DNA of 64,000 nucleotides. Origin: Chryseobacterium suipulveris (GTDB lineage Bacteria > Bacteroidota > Bacteroidia > Flavobacteriales > Weeksellaceae). The notes beneath the pieces were generated by a model. The model saw only the letters and a list, made by a program, of their open reading frames with translations, did not search any database and had not been told where the DNA came from. The stretch covers positions 459,501 through 523,500 of the forward strand of contig NZ_CP094532.1 of assembly GCF_022811685.1 (NCBI RefSeq), read 5' to 3'. A program made the position numbers and the translations under genes. Shown one piece after another: positions 25,629-34,312 of the stretch (positions are counted from its first letter, which is position 1; every line of letters starts with the position of its first letter).

Positions 25629-26564
25629 ATGCGCTACCTGAAATTCACTTGGCAACTTCTGAAAGAGACTTTCACCTCGTGGAATAATTCCTCCGCATCC
25701 AAAGATTCGGCGAGCATCGCCTACAACGCCATTTTTTCACTTCCCGGACTTTTGATTATCATTATTTGGGTAGCGGGAATGTTTTTTGGCGACGAAGCAA
25801 TTCGCGGTGAAATCACCCGCCAAATCAGTGGGATTACAGGAAAAGAAATCGGTGACAGTGTTCAGGATATGGTGATGAGCGCGGTTTGGGACAGAGAAAA
25901 TGTCTTCATGAAAATCATCGGAATCGCATCGCTGGTTTTCGGGGCGACTACCTTGTTTTTTCAGATGCAGCAAAGCTTAAACACTTTGTGGGATGTGGAA
26001 GCGGCACCGAAAAAAGCGTTTCAGAAATATATCCTCGACCGCGCCAACTCTTTGGGAATGATCCTGATTATCGCTTTTTTGTTATTGATAAGTTTGGTCC
26101 TTTCTTCACTCTTAGGAATCGCAAGCGACTGGATTACAAGACGTTTCGGTATCGAAACTTTGATTTTCACCCAAATCGTCAATTTTGTGGTAAGCTTTGT
26201 GGTGGTGACGGTTCTATTTGCAATGATGTTTAAAATTCTTCCCGATGTCGATATTTCCTGGCGTTCGGTTTGGATGGGTGCGTTGCTTACCGCCTTTCTT
26301 TTCAATGTCGGAAAATATCTGCTCGGAATTTATTTTGAATTTTCGAAGCCGACTTCAGTTTTCGGTGCGGCGGGAACGATTATTTTGCTGATGATGTGGA
26401 TCAACTATTCGTGTCAGCTTGTATTTTTCGGAGCTGAATTTACCAAGGTTTATGCTGAAAAGATGGGGCATTACATCAAGCCGTCCCGTCACGCAAAATG
26501 GAGCGCAGCAAAACTTCTGAAAGACTCCCTGCACAAAACGGAGAGCAACCAAAGCGTCGGTTAA
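25629..26564 (+). CDS. YihY/BrkB family inner-membrane protein
   Basis: A 311-residue protein with six membrane segments. Signature parts are DSASIAYNAIFSLPGLLIII near residue 27, FGATTLFFQMQQSLNTLWDV near 105, and LLTAFLFNVGKYLLGIYFEFSKPTSVFGAAG near 220. The family was once called ribonuclease BN by mistake; its role is unknown, possibly transport. It ends 1 bp before the convergent lipoprotein gene. Confidence 0.92.
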   Translation: MRYLKFTWQLLKETFTSWNNSSASKDSASIAYNAIFSLPGLLIIIIWVAGMFFGDEAIRGEITRQISGITGKEIGDSVQDMVMSAVWDRENVFMKIIGIASLVFGATTLFFQMQQSLNTLWDVEAAPKKAFQKYILDRANSLGMILIIAFLLLISLVLSSLLGIASDWITRRFGIETLIFTQIVNFVVSFVVVTVLFAMMFKILPDVDISWRSVWMGALLTAFLFNVGKYLLGIYFEFSKPTSVFGAAGTIILLMMWINYSCQLVFFGAEFTKVYAEKMGHYIKPSRHAKWSAAKLLKDSLHKTESNQSVG

Positions 26565-26565
26565 A

Positions 26566-27021
26566 TCACTGCACTTCTGATACCGCCGACTTTCCTCCCA
26601 TCAAAACTGCTTTTCCATTTTCGCAACGGATTCCGGAAGGAGCGGGAACCACCGCGCAATCCGAAATAATTCCGTATTTCTGGTTAAAGGCCGACTGCAT
26701 TTGCGTAACGTTTTTGATTTTCGGGAGAATTTCGTTTTCGATTTTTATCGGATAGGCGATGTAGGAACTCGGACCGCCGCAAGGTTTGGACCCGATCGGT
26801 GAAATCCGCCATTCTGAGGCATCGGTGCAGGTTTCTTTCGCAATCTCGGCCTCAATTTCCTGAATCATCACCGAGAGCTTTTTGTAGTCCTCCTGCTGCA
26901 CATAATTGTTGTCGGGTTTCAGCGCGATGTCTTTCGGAAGTGTTTCGGTATCAATATTTTTCTTTGATTTACAGGAATTTAATGATAAAACAGAAATGGC
27001 GATTACAAGAAAATACTTCAT
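26566..27021 (-). CDS. Small lipoprotein of unknown function
   Basis: A 151-residue protein from ATG 27021 (the frame is open from 27111, but that part contains the promoter box). The signal peptide ends in lipobox LNSC (Cys17), followed by a Lys-rich linker. The body has four further cysteines (TCTDASEW, KPCGG, DCAVV, RCENG), suggesting two disulfides in the periplasm, and a central helix. I do not recognise a named domain. It is divergent from the helicase and convergent with yihY. Confidence 0.75.
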   Translation of the reverse strand: MKYFLVIAISVLSLNSCKSKKNIDTETLPKDIALKPDNNYVQQEDYKKLSVMIQEIEAEIAKETCTDASEWRISPIGSKPCGGPSSYIAYPIKIENEILPKIKNVTQMQSAFNQKYGIISDCAVVPAPSGIRCENGKAVLMGGKSAVSEVQ

Positions 27022-27044
27022 TTTTTGGGTTTTGAATTGTGCAT

Positions 27045-27052
27045 CAAAAATA
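27045..27052 (-). promoter_or_regulatory. -7 promoter box of the lipoprotein gene
   Basis: Minus-strand TATTTTTG 23 nt before ATG 27021. Confidence 0.5.
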
Positions 27053-27117
27053 CTGCCTTTTCCACGGAATACCAATTTTTGGGTGTTTTCCACATGGTTT
27101 GCGTCGAACATTTTCAG

Positions 27118-27125
27118 TATTTTTG
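27118..27125 (+). promoter_or_regulatory. -7 promoter box of the helicase gene, placed for a leaderless mRNA
   Basis: TATTTTTG matches TAnnTTTG and ends 4 nt before ATG 27130, the same spacing as at aroC. Confidence 0.5.
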
Positions 27126-27129
27126 AAGG

Positions 27130-29253
27130 ATGAATGAATCTCTCTTCAATTTAGCCGAACATACCAACAGAAGTATTTTCCTCACCGGAAAAGCCGGAAC
27201 CGGGAAAACTACTTTTCTGAACGATTTTGTGAAGAGAACCCGTAAGAAACACATCGTGGTCGCACCAACCGGGATTGCCGCGATCAACGCAGGTGGAGTT
27301 ACGATTCACTCGATGTTTGGTTTGCCACTGCGAACTTTTGCTCCCACCACAGAAAGGATTGACGGAAATCTTGCGATGAATATTGCAGATTTAATGCACC
27401 ACTTCAGATACCGAAAAGAAAAACTGAAACTGCTGCGAGAAATCGAGATCATCATTATCGATGAGGTTTCGATGTTGAGAGCCGATGTGTTGGATATGAT
27501 GGATTTTTCTCTTCGCCACGTGCGAAGAAATCAGCAGAAATTCGGGGGAGTACAGATGCTGTTCATCGGAGATTTGTATCAGCTTCCGCCGGTGGTTCGC
27601 GATGAGAATATTTTGAACCAATATTATAATTCCCCTTTCTTTTTTGAAAGTTTGGCGCTGAAGGAATTGCCTTTAATAACGATTGAACTGACCACCGTTT
27701 ACCGCCAGAAAGACGAAAAATTTCTCGACATCCTCAATGAAATCCGTGATGGTGAAATTCGCGATATCGATTTTGAAAGTTTGAATGAAAGGTATATTCC
27801 TGATTTCGAACCGACCGACGAACCTTATGTTTACCTCACTTCCCACAACCGAATGGCGGATGAAATCAACCGGAAAAAATTGGCGGAACTTCCCGGGAAA
27901 TCCTTTTTCTTTAAAGCAGATATTGTCGGTGATTTTAATGAAAACCAGTATCCGAACGATGAAACGCTGGAACTGAAAGTCGGCTCGCAAATTATGTTTA
28001 TCCGAAACGATGCTAGTGGCGAAAGAAGATATTTCAACGGAAAGTTGGCGGAAATTGTTGACCTCGACGAAAAAGGAATTACCGTAGTCATCGATGGCGA
28101 CGATGAAAGTTACACTTTAAAGAAAGAAGTGTGGGAACAGAAAAGATATTCCCTCGATTCTGAGAAAAACATCACCGAAGATATTTTGGGAAGTTTCAAA
28201 CAATACCCGATCCGTTTAGCTTGGGCGGTTACGATCCATAAAAGTCAGGGACTCACTTTCGACCGGCTCATCATCGATGCAGGAAAATCTTTTGCTTCCG
28301 GGCAGGTTTACGTCGCACTTTCGCGTTGCAGAACTTTGGAAGGAATTGTCTTAAAATCCAAAATCACACCCGACGTTATTTTTGCCGACAGAAGGGTTTC
28401 AAAATTTCAGGATGATACTCATGCAAACGACAGAATGGACGAAATCCTGAATGCCGAAAAATATGATTACAGCATCAAGAAAGTCCTGAATCGTCTCGAC
28501 TGCAGGTGGTTTAAAAATTCATTGGATTCGTGGAACAACTCGTCGAAATACAGCAAATTCGTCGATAAGGATAAGGTGAAATTTCTTTATCAGGGAATCA
28601 AGCCCGAACTCGAAAACCTGATTTCCATTTATGATAAATTCGAAAAAATCATTCTTCAGAAAACGCAGAAGTTTGTTCATGGAAACGGGGAGTGGAGCGA
28701 GATTGAGGCCAAGTCAAAAGGGGCGGTGAATTTTTTCTTTAACAATGTTAATGAAAAGATTTTCCAGCAGTTGTTGGATTTTTATGCCGAAACTAAAGGC
28801 GTGAAAGGTCTGAAACAATATAATGAGGATTTCCGTGTTTTTCTGGATGATTTGGAAGATTATCTGAATGACCTGAAAAAAGTTTACCTGCTGGAAACCA
28901 AGCTGTTTGATGGAGAAAACGACGTGAAAATATCAACCAAGATTGCAAAAGTTCCTTCACATATTCTCACTTTCCAAATGTTTGAGGAAGGCAAAACCAT
29001 TCCCGAAATCGCAAAGGAAAGAGGTTTGGTTACGGAAACCATTTTCGGGCACCTCTCGAAATTTGCAAGTCAGGGTTTGCTCGATCTTTCCAGAATTTTC
29101 CCAAAAGAAAAACTCAAGATTTTCGAAAAGGAATTTCAAAACGCCGATTCCCACGACAGTCTCACCGACTGGAAAAACGCGTTACCAAAAGATTTCGAAT
29201 ACAACGAAATCCGAATGCTGCTGAATCATTATACTTTTGAAAGAGCCAAGTAA
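27130..29253 (+). CDS. PIF1/RecD-type DNA helicase with C-terminal helix-turn-helix domain
   Basis: A 707-residue ATP-driven helicase. Walker A is GKAGTGKTT (residues 20-28), Walker B IIIDEVSML near residue 112, then FIGDLYQLPPV, a PIF1-like motif, and the C-terminal RecA-like part with AVTIHKSQGLTFDRLIID and YVALSRCRTLEGI. Residues about 440-600 form a helical region, and 615-700 a helix-turn-helix module (EGKTIPEIAKERGLVTETI) like the HTH_40 domain appended to RecQ- and PIF1-type helicases. It should act in DNA repair or G-quadruplex/R-loop processing. Its last codons begin a 14-bp tandem repeat. Confidence 0.9.
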   Translation: MNESLFNLAEHTNRSIFLTGKAGTGKTTFLNDFVKRTRKKHIVVAPTGIAAINAGGVTIHSMFGLPLRTFAPTTERIDGNLAMNIADLMHHFRYRKEKLKLLREIEIIIIDEVSMLRADVLDMMDFSLRHVRRNQQKFGGVQMLFIGDLYQLPPVVRDENILNQYYNSPFFFESLALKELPLITIELTTVYRQKDEKFLDILNEIRDGEIRDIDFESLNERYIPDFEPTDEPYVYLTSHNRMADEINRKKLAELPGKSFFFKADIVGDFNENQYPNDETLELKVGSQIMFIRNDASGERRYFNGKLAEIVDLDEKGITVVIDGDDESYTLKKEVWEQKRYSLDSEKNITEDILGSFKQYPIRLAWAVTIHKSQGLTFDRLIIDAGKSFASGQVYVALSRCRTLEGIVLKSKITPDVIFADRRVSKFQDDTHANDRMDEILNAEKYDYSIKKVLNRLDCRWFKNSLDSWNNSSKYSKFVDKDKVKFLYQGIKPELENLISIYDKFEKIILQKTQKFVHGNGEWSEIEAKSKGAVNFFFNNVNEKIFQQLLDFYAETKGVKGLKQYNEDFRVFLDDLEDYLNDLKKVYLLETKLFDGENDVKISTKIAKVPSHILTFQMFEEGKTIPEIAKERGLVTETIFGHLSKFASQGLLDLSRIFPKEKLKIFEKEFQNADSHDSLTDWKNALPKDFEYNEIRMLLNHYTFERAK

Positions 29254-29284
29254 AAAGAGCCAAGTAAAAAGAGCCAAGTAAATA
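29240..29284. repeat. 14-bp tandem repeat at the helicase stop codon
   Basis: Three copies of AAGAGCCAAGTAAA with period 14; the first copy encodes the last residues and stop of the helicase. Confidence 0.88.
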
Positions 29285-29327
29285 GGTACGAACAAAAATT
29301 CACCATTCACCGACGAAGTCGAATTGA

Positions 29328-30962
29328 CTATTGACTTTTCTTCCTCGCCTGAAACTGCTTAATCAAAGTATAAAACACCAAAAATCCGAGCACGAAAATT
29401 GAAATTCTGGAGAGCAAATCTCCGGCTCTGGTGTAGAAAGTCATTCCTTCATAAAGGTTGACTTTTGCAAAAAGGGCGGTTTTGTCGCCGTAAAGCGTAT
29501 CTGCCAAAACATCGCCTCTCGCATTGATATGTGCAGAGATTCCACTGTTTGCGGATCGTGCGATTTCACGACGGGTTTCAATCGCGCGCAGTTGCGCATA
29601 AGACATCAATTGTTCGTGTCCCTGCGTAACTCCCCACCAGGAATCATTGGTCATAATTGCCAAGAAATTTGCGCCCTTTTTCACATATTCCGTCGTGAAT
29701 TCTCCATAAATACTTTCATAACAAATGATCGGAGCGAGTTTTCCTTTGTTGAAAGGATTGGTGAAAACTTTTCTGTCCTCGTCAATTCCGAGTGAAGCCA
29801 CAGTTCCGCCGAGATTCAGCATTGCGTCGCCGAGAATCGGTTTCAGAACATTCATATAAGGGAAAATCTCCACACCGGGAACGAGTTTTCCTTTATGGTA
29901 AACTTCCACTTTTTGGTTGGGAATAATCTGTACTGCGGAATTGTAACTGTCTACAAAACTTCCGTCGGAAACCTGATACGCCGAGTTCGGTTTTTCTTCG
30001 GAACCAGAATAAAATCGGTGAGAAGAAATGCCCGTTGCAAAAACCGATTTCGGATGTTTGGTGAGGAAATTTTTAACCGTATTCAAAAGCAGACTTTGCT
30101 CAAAACCTTTTTCGGAAATCGATCCAAAACCGGGAAGCGATGTTTCAGGACCGATGTAGTAATCGATCTGTCCTTTTGAATTTTGTTCCGCCAAAGTAAG
30201 CAGGTCGTTCAGAATCGTCAAACTGTCTTTTGCGTATTTTTCGGTATAGGGATCGAGTTCCGGCTGCAACAAAAGTACATTTACAGAGCCGCTCGGTTTT
30301 TCATTAAAGTTATTGTACTTCACAAGTGAAATCAAAATTGGCAGAAAAATGAATAGTGCAACAATCGACGTGTTGATAATCAGGGATTTGCGTTTCCTTC
30401 CTGCTTCCCAAATTCTTAAGGTATAGAAAACGTAAACATTAATAAGCAAAATCCAGAAACTTCCTCCGGTTGCGCCTAAAGTGTCGTACCACTGGATCAG
30501 CTTCGGATAATCAGAAAAGACATTTCCAAGATTTAACCATGGCCAAGTCAGTTCCCAACTCATGTGGAATTTTTCGAAACACATCCAGATCGCCACAAAA
30601 AAAGTGAGCCCCCAATAAGTTCCCTGCGCTTTTTTGTACCAGTGATACAGTTGAAAAACCAGCGAATACAAAAGTGAATTCACCACAACCGGAAAAACCA
30701 CCGCCATCAGAGAATGGGTTCCATCGGGATTTTTCGAACCGTACAGCCAACCCGTCGTCACAATATTCCAAATGACAAAAGCGAGATAGGAGAGTCCGAA
30801 AACCGCCCAACCTTTTCTTTTGATTTTTGAGAATTTCGTGATATCGTGCTCCATCATCAGAAGCGGGACGAGCGCGAAAAATATGAAAAACGGGATGCCG
30901 TAAGTGGGCCACGAAATGCTGAGAAGTACCGCCGATAAAAGCGAGAGAATAAAATATTTCAT
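29328..30962 (-). CDS. lnt: Apolipoprotein N-acyltransferase
   Basis: Adds the third acyl chain to lipoproteins in the inner membrane. 544 residues from ATG 30962 (the frame from 30983 begins with TTG and is less likely). The N-terminal half has about six membrane segments; the C-terminal half is a nitrilase-like domain facing the periplasm with the Glu-Lys-Cys triad visible in YIGPETSLPG, YHKGKLVPGVE and PIICYESIYGEF, and a last membrane segment at the C-terminus. It fits the many lipoproteins in this window. It has its own promoter box and is separated from folB by a terminator. Confidence 0.95.
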   Translation of the reverse strand: MKYFILSLLSAVLLSISWPTYGIPFFIFFALVPLLMMEHDITKFSKIKRKGWAVFGLSYLAFVIWNIVTTGWLYGSKNPDGTHSLMAVVFPVVVNSLLYSLVFQLYHWYKKAQGTYWGLTFFVAIWMCFEKFHMSWELTWPWLNLGNVFSDYPKLIQWYDTLGATGGSFWILLINVYVFYTLRIWEAGRKRKSLIINTSIVALFIFLPILISLVKYNNFNEKPSGSVNVLLLQPELDPYTEKYAKDSLTILNDLLTLAEQNSKGQIDYYIGPETSLPGFGSISEKGFEQSLLLNTVKNFLTKHPKSVFATGISSHRFYSGSEEKPNSAYQVSDGSFVDSYNSAVQIIPNQKVEVYHKGKLVPGVEIFPYMNVLKPILGDAMLNLGGTVASLGIDEDRKVFTNPFNKGKLAPIICYESIYGEFTTEYVKKGANFLAIMTNDSWWGVTQGHEQLMSYAQLRAIETRREIARSANSGISAHINARGDVLADTLYGDKTALFAKVNLYEGMTFYTRAGDLLSRISIFVLGFLVFYTLIKQFQARKKSQ

Positions 30963-31017
30963 ACTGCGATTAATTTTGCCCAAGAAAAAAAGTAGGCAGA
31001 AATTTTTTGTTGCCGCA

Positions 31018-31025
31018 CAAATTTA
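31018..31025 (-). promoter_or_regulatory. -7 promoter box of lnt
   Basis: Minus-strand TAAATTTG 55 nt before ATG 30962. Confidence 0.5.
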
Positions 31026-31053
31026 GGGAAAAATAAATGGGTTTTCTTTTTAG

Positions 31054-31089
31054 AAAAAAATATTGCCGAAGTTTAATTCTTCGGCAATA
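31054..31089 (-). terminator. Rho-independent terminator of the yicC-gmk-nadA-folB operon
   Basis: Stem TATTGCCGAA (31061-31070) / TTCGGCAATA (31080-31089); on the minus strand it is followed by seven T (31060-31054). Confidence 0.92.
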
Positions 31090-31106
31090 TGTTGTTAATC
31101 TTTAAT

Positions 31107-31466
31107 TCAATAACTTTTTTCAATTTCCACGCTTACTCCGCTCATTTCGCCGCGCATCGGTGGATTGGTTTTGGTCATCCTTACTTTAATAAAGGTAATC
31201 TGCGGAAACGCCAGCTTAATTTTCTTTGAAATCCTTCCTACGACGTGCTCCATCAGTTTCGAGGGGATTTTCATTTCTTCGTGAATAATGTCGTTCACTT
31301 CAGCATAATTAATGGTGTCGTTCAGATCATCGGTTCCGACTGCTTTCCACAAATCGGCGTGGATTTCGACATTCAGAATAAAGTAAGTGCCGATGATGTT
31401 TTCTTCGGGAAGAACACCGTGATAGCCGTAAATTTTTAGATTTTCAAGAAAAATTTTGCTGGTCAT
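31107..31466 (-). CDS. folB: Dihydroneopterin aldolase
   Basis: Folate-pathway enzyme that splits 7,8-dihydroneopterin to 6-hydroxymethyl-7,8-dihydropterin and glycolaldehyde. 119 residues, the usual length. Motifs: IFLENLKIYGYHGVLPEE at the N-terminus (active-site Tyr and Glu), NDTINYAEVNDII near residue 49, LMEHVVGRI near residue 70, and the late KVRMTKTNPP. It is the last gene of the minus-strand operon, 51 bp after nadA, before the terminator. Confidence 0.94.
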   Translation of the reverse strand: MTSKIFLENLKIYGYHGVLPEENIIGTYFILNVEIHADLWKAVGTDDLNDTINYAEVNDIIHEEMKIPSKLMEHVVGRISKKIKLAFPQITFIKVRMTKTNPPMRGEMSGVSVEIEKSY

Positions 31467-31517
31467 ATTAAAAGGAATGAGCTAATTTGTGAATTTTCAA
31501 ATTTTCAAATTTCCAAA

Positions 31518-32537
31518 TTATTTAATCGATTTCGAAAGCTCCATCATCTTTTCGATCGGCTCCAATGCTTTCAGGCGAAGTTCCTCGTCGATGGTGATTT
31601 CCGGAAGTTCATACTTCATGCACAGATAAAGCTTTTCTAAAGTATTTCGCTTCATATAGAAACATTCCGAGCAATTGCACGATTCGTCAAAAACCAGTGC
31701 GGGAATCAGTTCTTTCTGTGGTGCGCGTTTTCTCATTTCGTGCAGGATTCCTTCCTCGGTTGCCACAATGAATTTCTGGCAGTCGTCTTTTTCCACATAA
31801 TTAAGGAGTGCCGAAGTGGAGCCCACAAATTCCGCCAAATCCAGAACCGGAGTCTCACTTTCAGGGTGCGCGATAAGTTTCGCATCGGGATTATCGGCGA
31901 GCTGTTTTGCAATTCTTTCCATAGAAAACGCTTCGTGCACAATGCAGCTTCCGTCCCACAAAATCATGTCGCGACCGGTTTTTTTCATCAGGTATCTTCC
32001 GAGGTTTTTATCCGGAGCAAAAATAATCGGTCTGTCTTCCGGCATCGATTTAATGATGGTTTCTGCGTTGGAACTCGTCACGATAATGTCGGATTCCGCC
32101 TTGGTTTCCGCATTACAGTTGATGTAGGTTGCGATCAGCGCTCCCGGATGTTGTTCGCGCATCGCACGCAAACCTTCGCCGCTGCAACCGTCTGCAAGTG
32201 AGCAACCTGCCTGTGTATCGGGAAGAACCACTTTCTTGGTCGGGTTCAAAATTTTCGCTGCTTCCGCCATAAAGTGCACACCGCAGAACGCGATCATATC
32301 CGCATCGGTGTCGCGCGCTGCTCTCGCCAATTGCAGGGAATCACCAAGATAATCGGCAATATCCTGAATTGCAGGCGGTTGGTAATAATGCGCGAGGATT
32401 ACCGCGTTTTTTTCTTTTTTTAATTCGAGGATTGCTTTTACCAATTCTTCACCGTCAGGAATAATCAGGTCGTCGATTTTTAGGAATCCTCTCACCGGAA
32501 GATTAGAGATGGCTTTATCTAATGTTGTTGTGCTCAT
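31518..32537 (-). CDS. nadA: Quinolinate synthase
   Basis: De novo NAD synthesis: condenses iminoaspartate with dihydroxyacetone phosphate to quinolinate, using a [4Fe-4S] cluster. 339 residues. Seen: [21 protein letters not shown] near residue 44, [14 protein letters not shown] (first cluster Cys), [26 protein letters not shown], the second cluster region [10 protein letters not shown], and the C-terminal cysteines in [12 protein letters not shown]. No nadB or nadC is adjacent. It sits mid-operon between gmk and folB. Confidence 0.97.
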   Translation of the reverse strand: MSTTTLDKAISNLPVRGFLKIDDLIIPDGEELVKAILELKKEKNAVILAHYYQPPAIQDIADYLGDSLQLARAARDTDADMIAFCGVHFMAEAAKILNPTKKVVLPDTQAGCSLADGCSGEGLRAMREQHPGALIATYINCNAETKAESDIIVTSSNAETIIKSMPEDRPIIFAPDKNLGRYLMKKTGRDMILWDGSCIVHEAFSMERIAKQLADNPDAKLIAHPESETPVLDLAEFVGSTSALLNYVEKDDCQKFIVATEEGILHEMRKRAPQKELIPALVFDESCNCSECFYMKRNTLEKLYLCMKYELPEITIDEELRLKALEPIEKMMELSKSIK

Positions 32538-32545
32538 AATATGTT

Positions 32546-32592
32546 TGAACTTTGTTTGAAATTGTTTGAAGTGGTTTGAAGTGGTTTGAAAC
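32546..32592. repeat. Tandem TGTTTGAA words upstream of nadA
   Basis: Five or six copies of an 8-10 bp word (TGTTTGAAAT, TGGTTTGAAG) fill the gap between gmk and nadA. Confidence 0.8.
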
Positions 32593-32618
32593 TTACAAAT
32601 AAATCGTGTTCCTCAAAT

Positions 32619-33230
32619 TTAAGCATTTAAAAATTCCTGCACCAATTTACTGATTTCGGATTTGGCTTCGTCCAGATTATTGTTCACCACGATTTTATCA
32701 AATTGGTTTTGGAACGTCATTTCGTGCGCCGCTTTTTCCACTCTGGTTTGAATGGTTTCCGCGTCGTCCGTTGCTCTTGATATCAATCTTCGTTCCAGTT
32801 CCTCGATCGATGGAGGCATAATGAAAATGGAAAGCGCCTTTTCGCCAAAATATTTTTTCAGCGAGATTCCGCCTTTCACGTCCACATCAAAAATTACGGT
32901 TTTTCCTTCGCTCCAAATTCTTTCGACCTCCGATTTCAGCGTGCCGTAATATTTGTCTTCATACACTTCCTCGAACTCCACAAACGCTTCCTCCCAAATC
33001 TTCTGGCGGAATTTTTCGGGAGTGATGAAGTGGTAATCAACCCCGTCTTTTTCGGTTCCGCGCGGATTTCTCGTGGTACACGAAATCGAAAATGCCAGTT
33101 CGGGAAAATTTTCCAGGCAGTGCTTTACCAAAGTGGTTTTGCCGCTTCCGCTGGGTGCGGAGAAGATGATGACTTTTTCCCCCTTTCCCCCAAAGGGGGA
33201 GCGATGGTCAGTATGTGTTGCAGTTTGCAT
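32619..33230 (-). CDS. gmk: Guanylate kinase with repeat-derived N-terminus
   Basis: Phosphorylates GMP to GDP in the cytoplasm. 203 residues. The P-loop SAPSGSGKTT lies at residues 24-33, followed by SCTTRNPRGTEKDGVDYHFI (GMP binding), VEFEEVYEDKYYGTL, FDVDVKGGISLKKYFG and IMPPSIEELERRL. Most family members begin a few residues before the first strand (KVIIFSAPSG), but here the only in-frame start codon gives 18 extra residues. Part of these (RSPFGGKGE) is encoded by the palindromic repeat at 33179-33199. A matching inverted repeat lies upstream of the gene. Confidence 0.95.
   Translation of the reverse strand: MQTATHTDHRSPFGGKGEKVIIFSAPSGSGKTTLVKHCLENFPELAFSISCTTRNPRGTEKDGVDYHFITPEKFRQKIWEEAFVEFEEVYEDKYYGTLKSEVERIWSEGKTVIFDVDVKGGISLKKYFGEKALSIFIMPPSIEELERRLISRATDDAETIQTRVEKAAHEMTFQNQFDKIVVNNNLDEAKSEISKLVQEFLNA
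33179..33199. repeat. C/G-rich palindrome inside the gmk N-terminus
   Basis: CCCCCTTT, CCCCC, AAAGGGGG: a perfect 8-bp stem. It lies within codons about 11-17 of gmk. Its reverse complement occurs at 33308-33328. Confidence 0.9.
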
Positions 33231-33307
33231 TTTTGTTCAAAAATTTAGAGTTTTTATCGAAGTTTGACTCGTTTACACTTTTTGCGTCAAATTTGTAGAC
33301 CTTTTCT

Positions 33308-33328
33308 CCCCTTTGGGGGAAAGGGGGG
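33308..33328. repeat. Inverted partner of the gmk palindrome, at the yicC 3' end
   Basis: CCCCTTT, GGGGG, AAAGGGG: the reverse complement of 33179-33199 and itself a hairpin. It ends 1 bp before the yicC stop codon. Confidence 0.9.
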
Positions 33329-33329
33329 A

Positions 33330-34187
33330 TTATAGAACGTTCAGCGTTTGCTCCTTTATTTTTTCCAGGTCGTCTTTCATTTTTACGACTAATTTCTGGA
33401 TTTCGGCGTGGTTGGCTTTCGAACCGAGCGTGTTGATTTCGCGGCCAATTTCCTGCGAAATAAAACCGAGTTTTTTTCCGTTGAAATCTTCGTCTTTCAT
33501 CACTTCCAGATAGTATTTCAAATGTTGCGCGAGCCGGACTTTTTCTTCGGAAATGTCGAGTTTTTCTGTGTAATAAGCCATTTCCTGATAGAAACGCGTT
33601 TCGTCCAGATTATCGAATTCGTTCAGGGTTTTTCGGTAGCGTTCCTTCACGCCGTCCATTCTTACTGATTCAAATGGCTCAACCAAAGCTAGATTGTTTT
33701 CAATGTTTTGGATGTTTTTCGCGAGTTCATCGTGCAGGATTTCACCTTCTGTTTTTCTGAAGCTGTCGAATTTTGAAAGTGCCTCGTTCAGTAATCCGGT
33801 CAGGAAAATCCACTCGTTTTCGTTGAGTTCGTCGGGTCTTGTCGAGATAGCGTCGGGAAATCTGATCGCCATTTTCAGGTACTCGAAATCGGGGCCGTCG
33901 CTCGTGATTTTCTTTAATTCATCGATATAGGATTTCACCAGATCGTGGTTGATGCTCACGTCGTTGGAATCGTTGAGGGTTTCCAGATTGATGAAGCAGT
34001 CCACTTTTCCGCGCAGAATTTTGTCGTTCAGGATTTTTCTGACGTCGAATTCCTTTTCTTTATATCTTAAAGGAATTTTAATATTCAGGTCAAACTGCTT
34101 GCTGTTGAGCGACTTGATATCGACCGTGATTTTTTTTCCTTCAAAAACTCCCTCGCTTCTTCCGAAGCCGGTCATTGATAAAACCAT
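33330..34187 (-). CDS. YicC family endoribonuclease
   Basis: A 285-residue cytoplasmic protein of the YicC/YloC family, reported in E. coli as an endoribonuclease. Seen: SMTGFGRSEG at the start, RGKVDCFINLE near residue 59, and the conserved C-terminal block DISEEKVRLAQHLKYYLEV...GKKLGFISQEIGREINTLGSKA with its Gln-Glu and Asn residues. It is first in the minus-strand operon that also holds gmk, nadA and folB; yicC-gmk neighbourhood is widespread in bacteria. Confidence 0.93.
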   Translation of the reverse strand: MVLSMTGFGRSEGVFEGKKITVDIKSLNSKQFDLNIKIPLRYKEKEFDVRKILNDKILRGKVDCFINLETLNDSNDVSINHDLVKSYIDELKKITSDGPDFEYLKMAIRFPDAISTRPDELNENEWIFLTGLLNEALSKFDSFRKTEGEILHDELAKNIQNIENNLALVEPFESVRMDGVKERYRKTLNEFDNLDETRFYQEMAYYTEKLDISEEKVRLAQHLKYYLEVMKDEDFNGKKLGFISQEIGREINTLGSKANHAEIQKLVVKMKDDLEKIKEQTLNVL

Positions 34188-34204
34188 TGGATAAATTTAA
34201 TAAG

Positions 34205-34212
34205 CAAAGATA
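34205..34212 (-). promoter_or_regulatory. -7 promoter box of the yicC-gmk-nadA-folB operon
   Basis: Minus-strand TATCTTTG 17 nt before ATG 34187. Confidence 0.58.
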
Positions 34213-34278
34213 CAGATTTCATGGCTTTTTCAATAAAAAACTGATTCTTCCGTTCTGATTACCGAAAAGATTATTTTA

Positions 34279-34286
34279 TATATTTG
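34279..34286 (+). promoter_or_regulatory. -7 promoter box of the PASTA gene
   Basis: TATATTTG 26 nt before ATG 34313, divergent to the yicC promoter. Confidence 0.58.
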
Positions 34287-34312
34287 CACTTATATTTTAA
34301 AGATTCCGTTTT

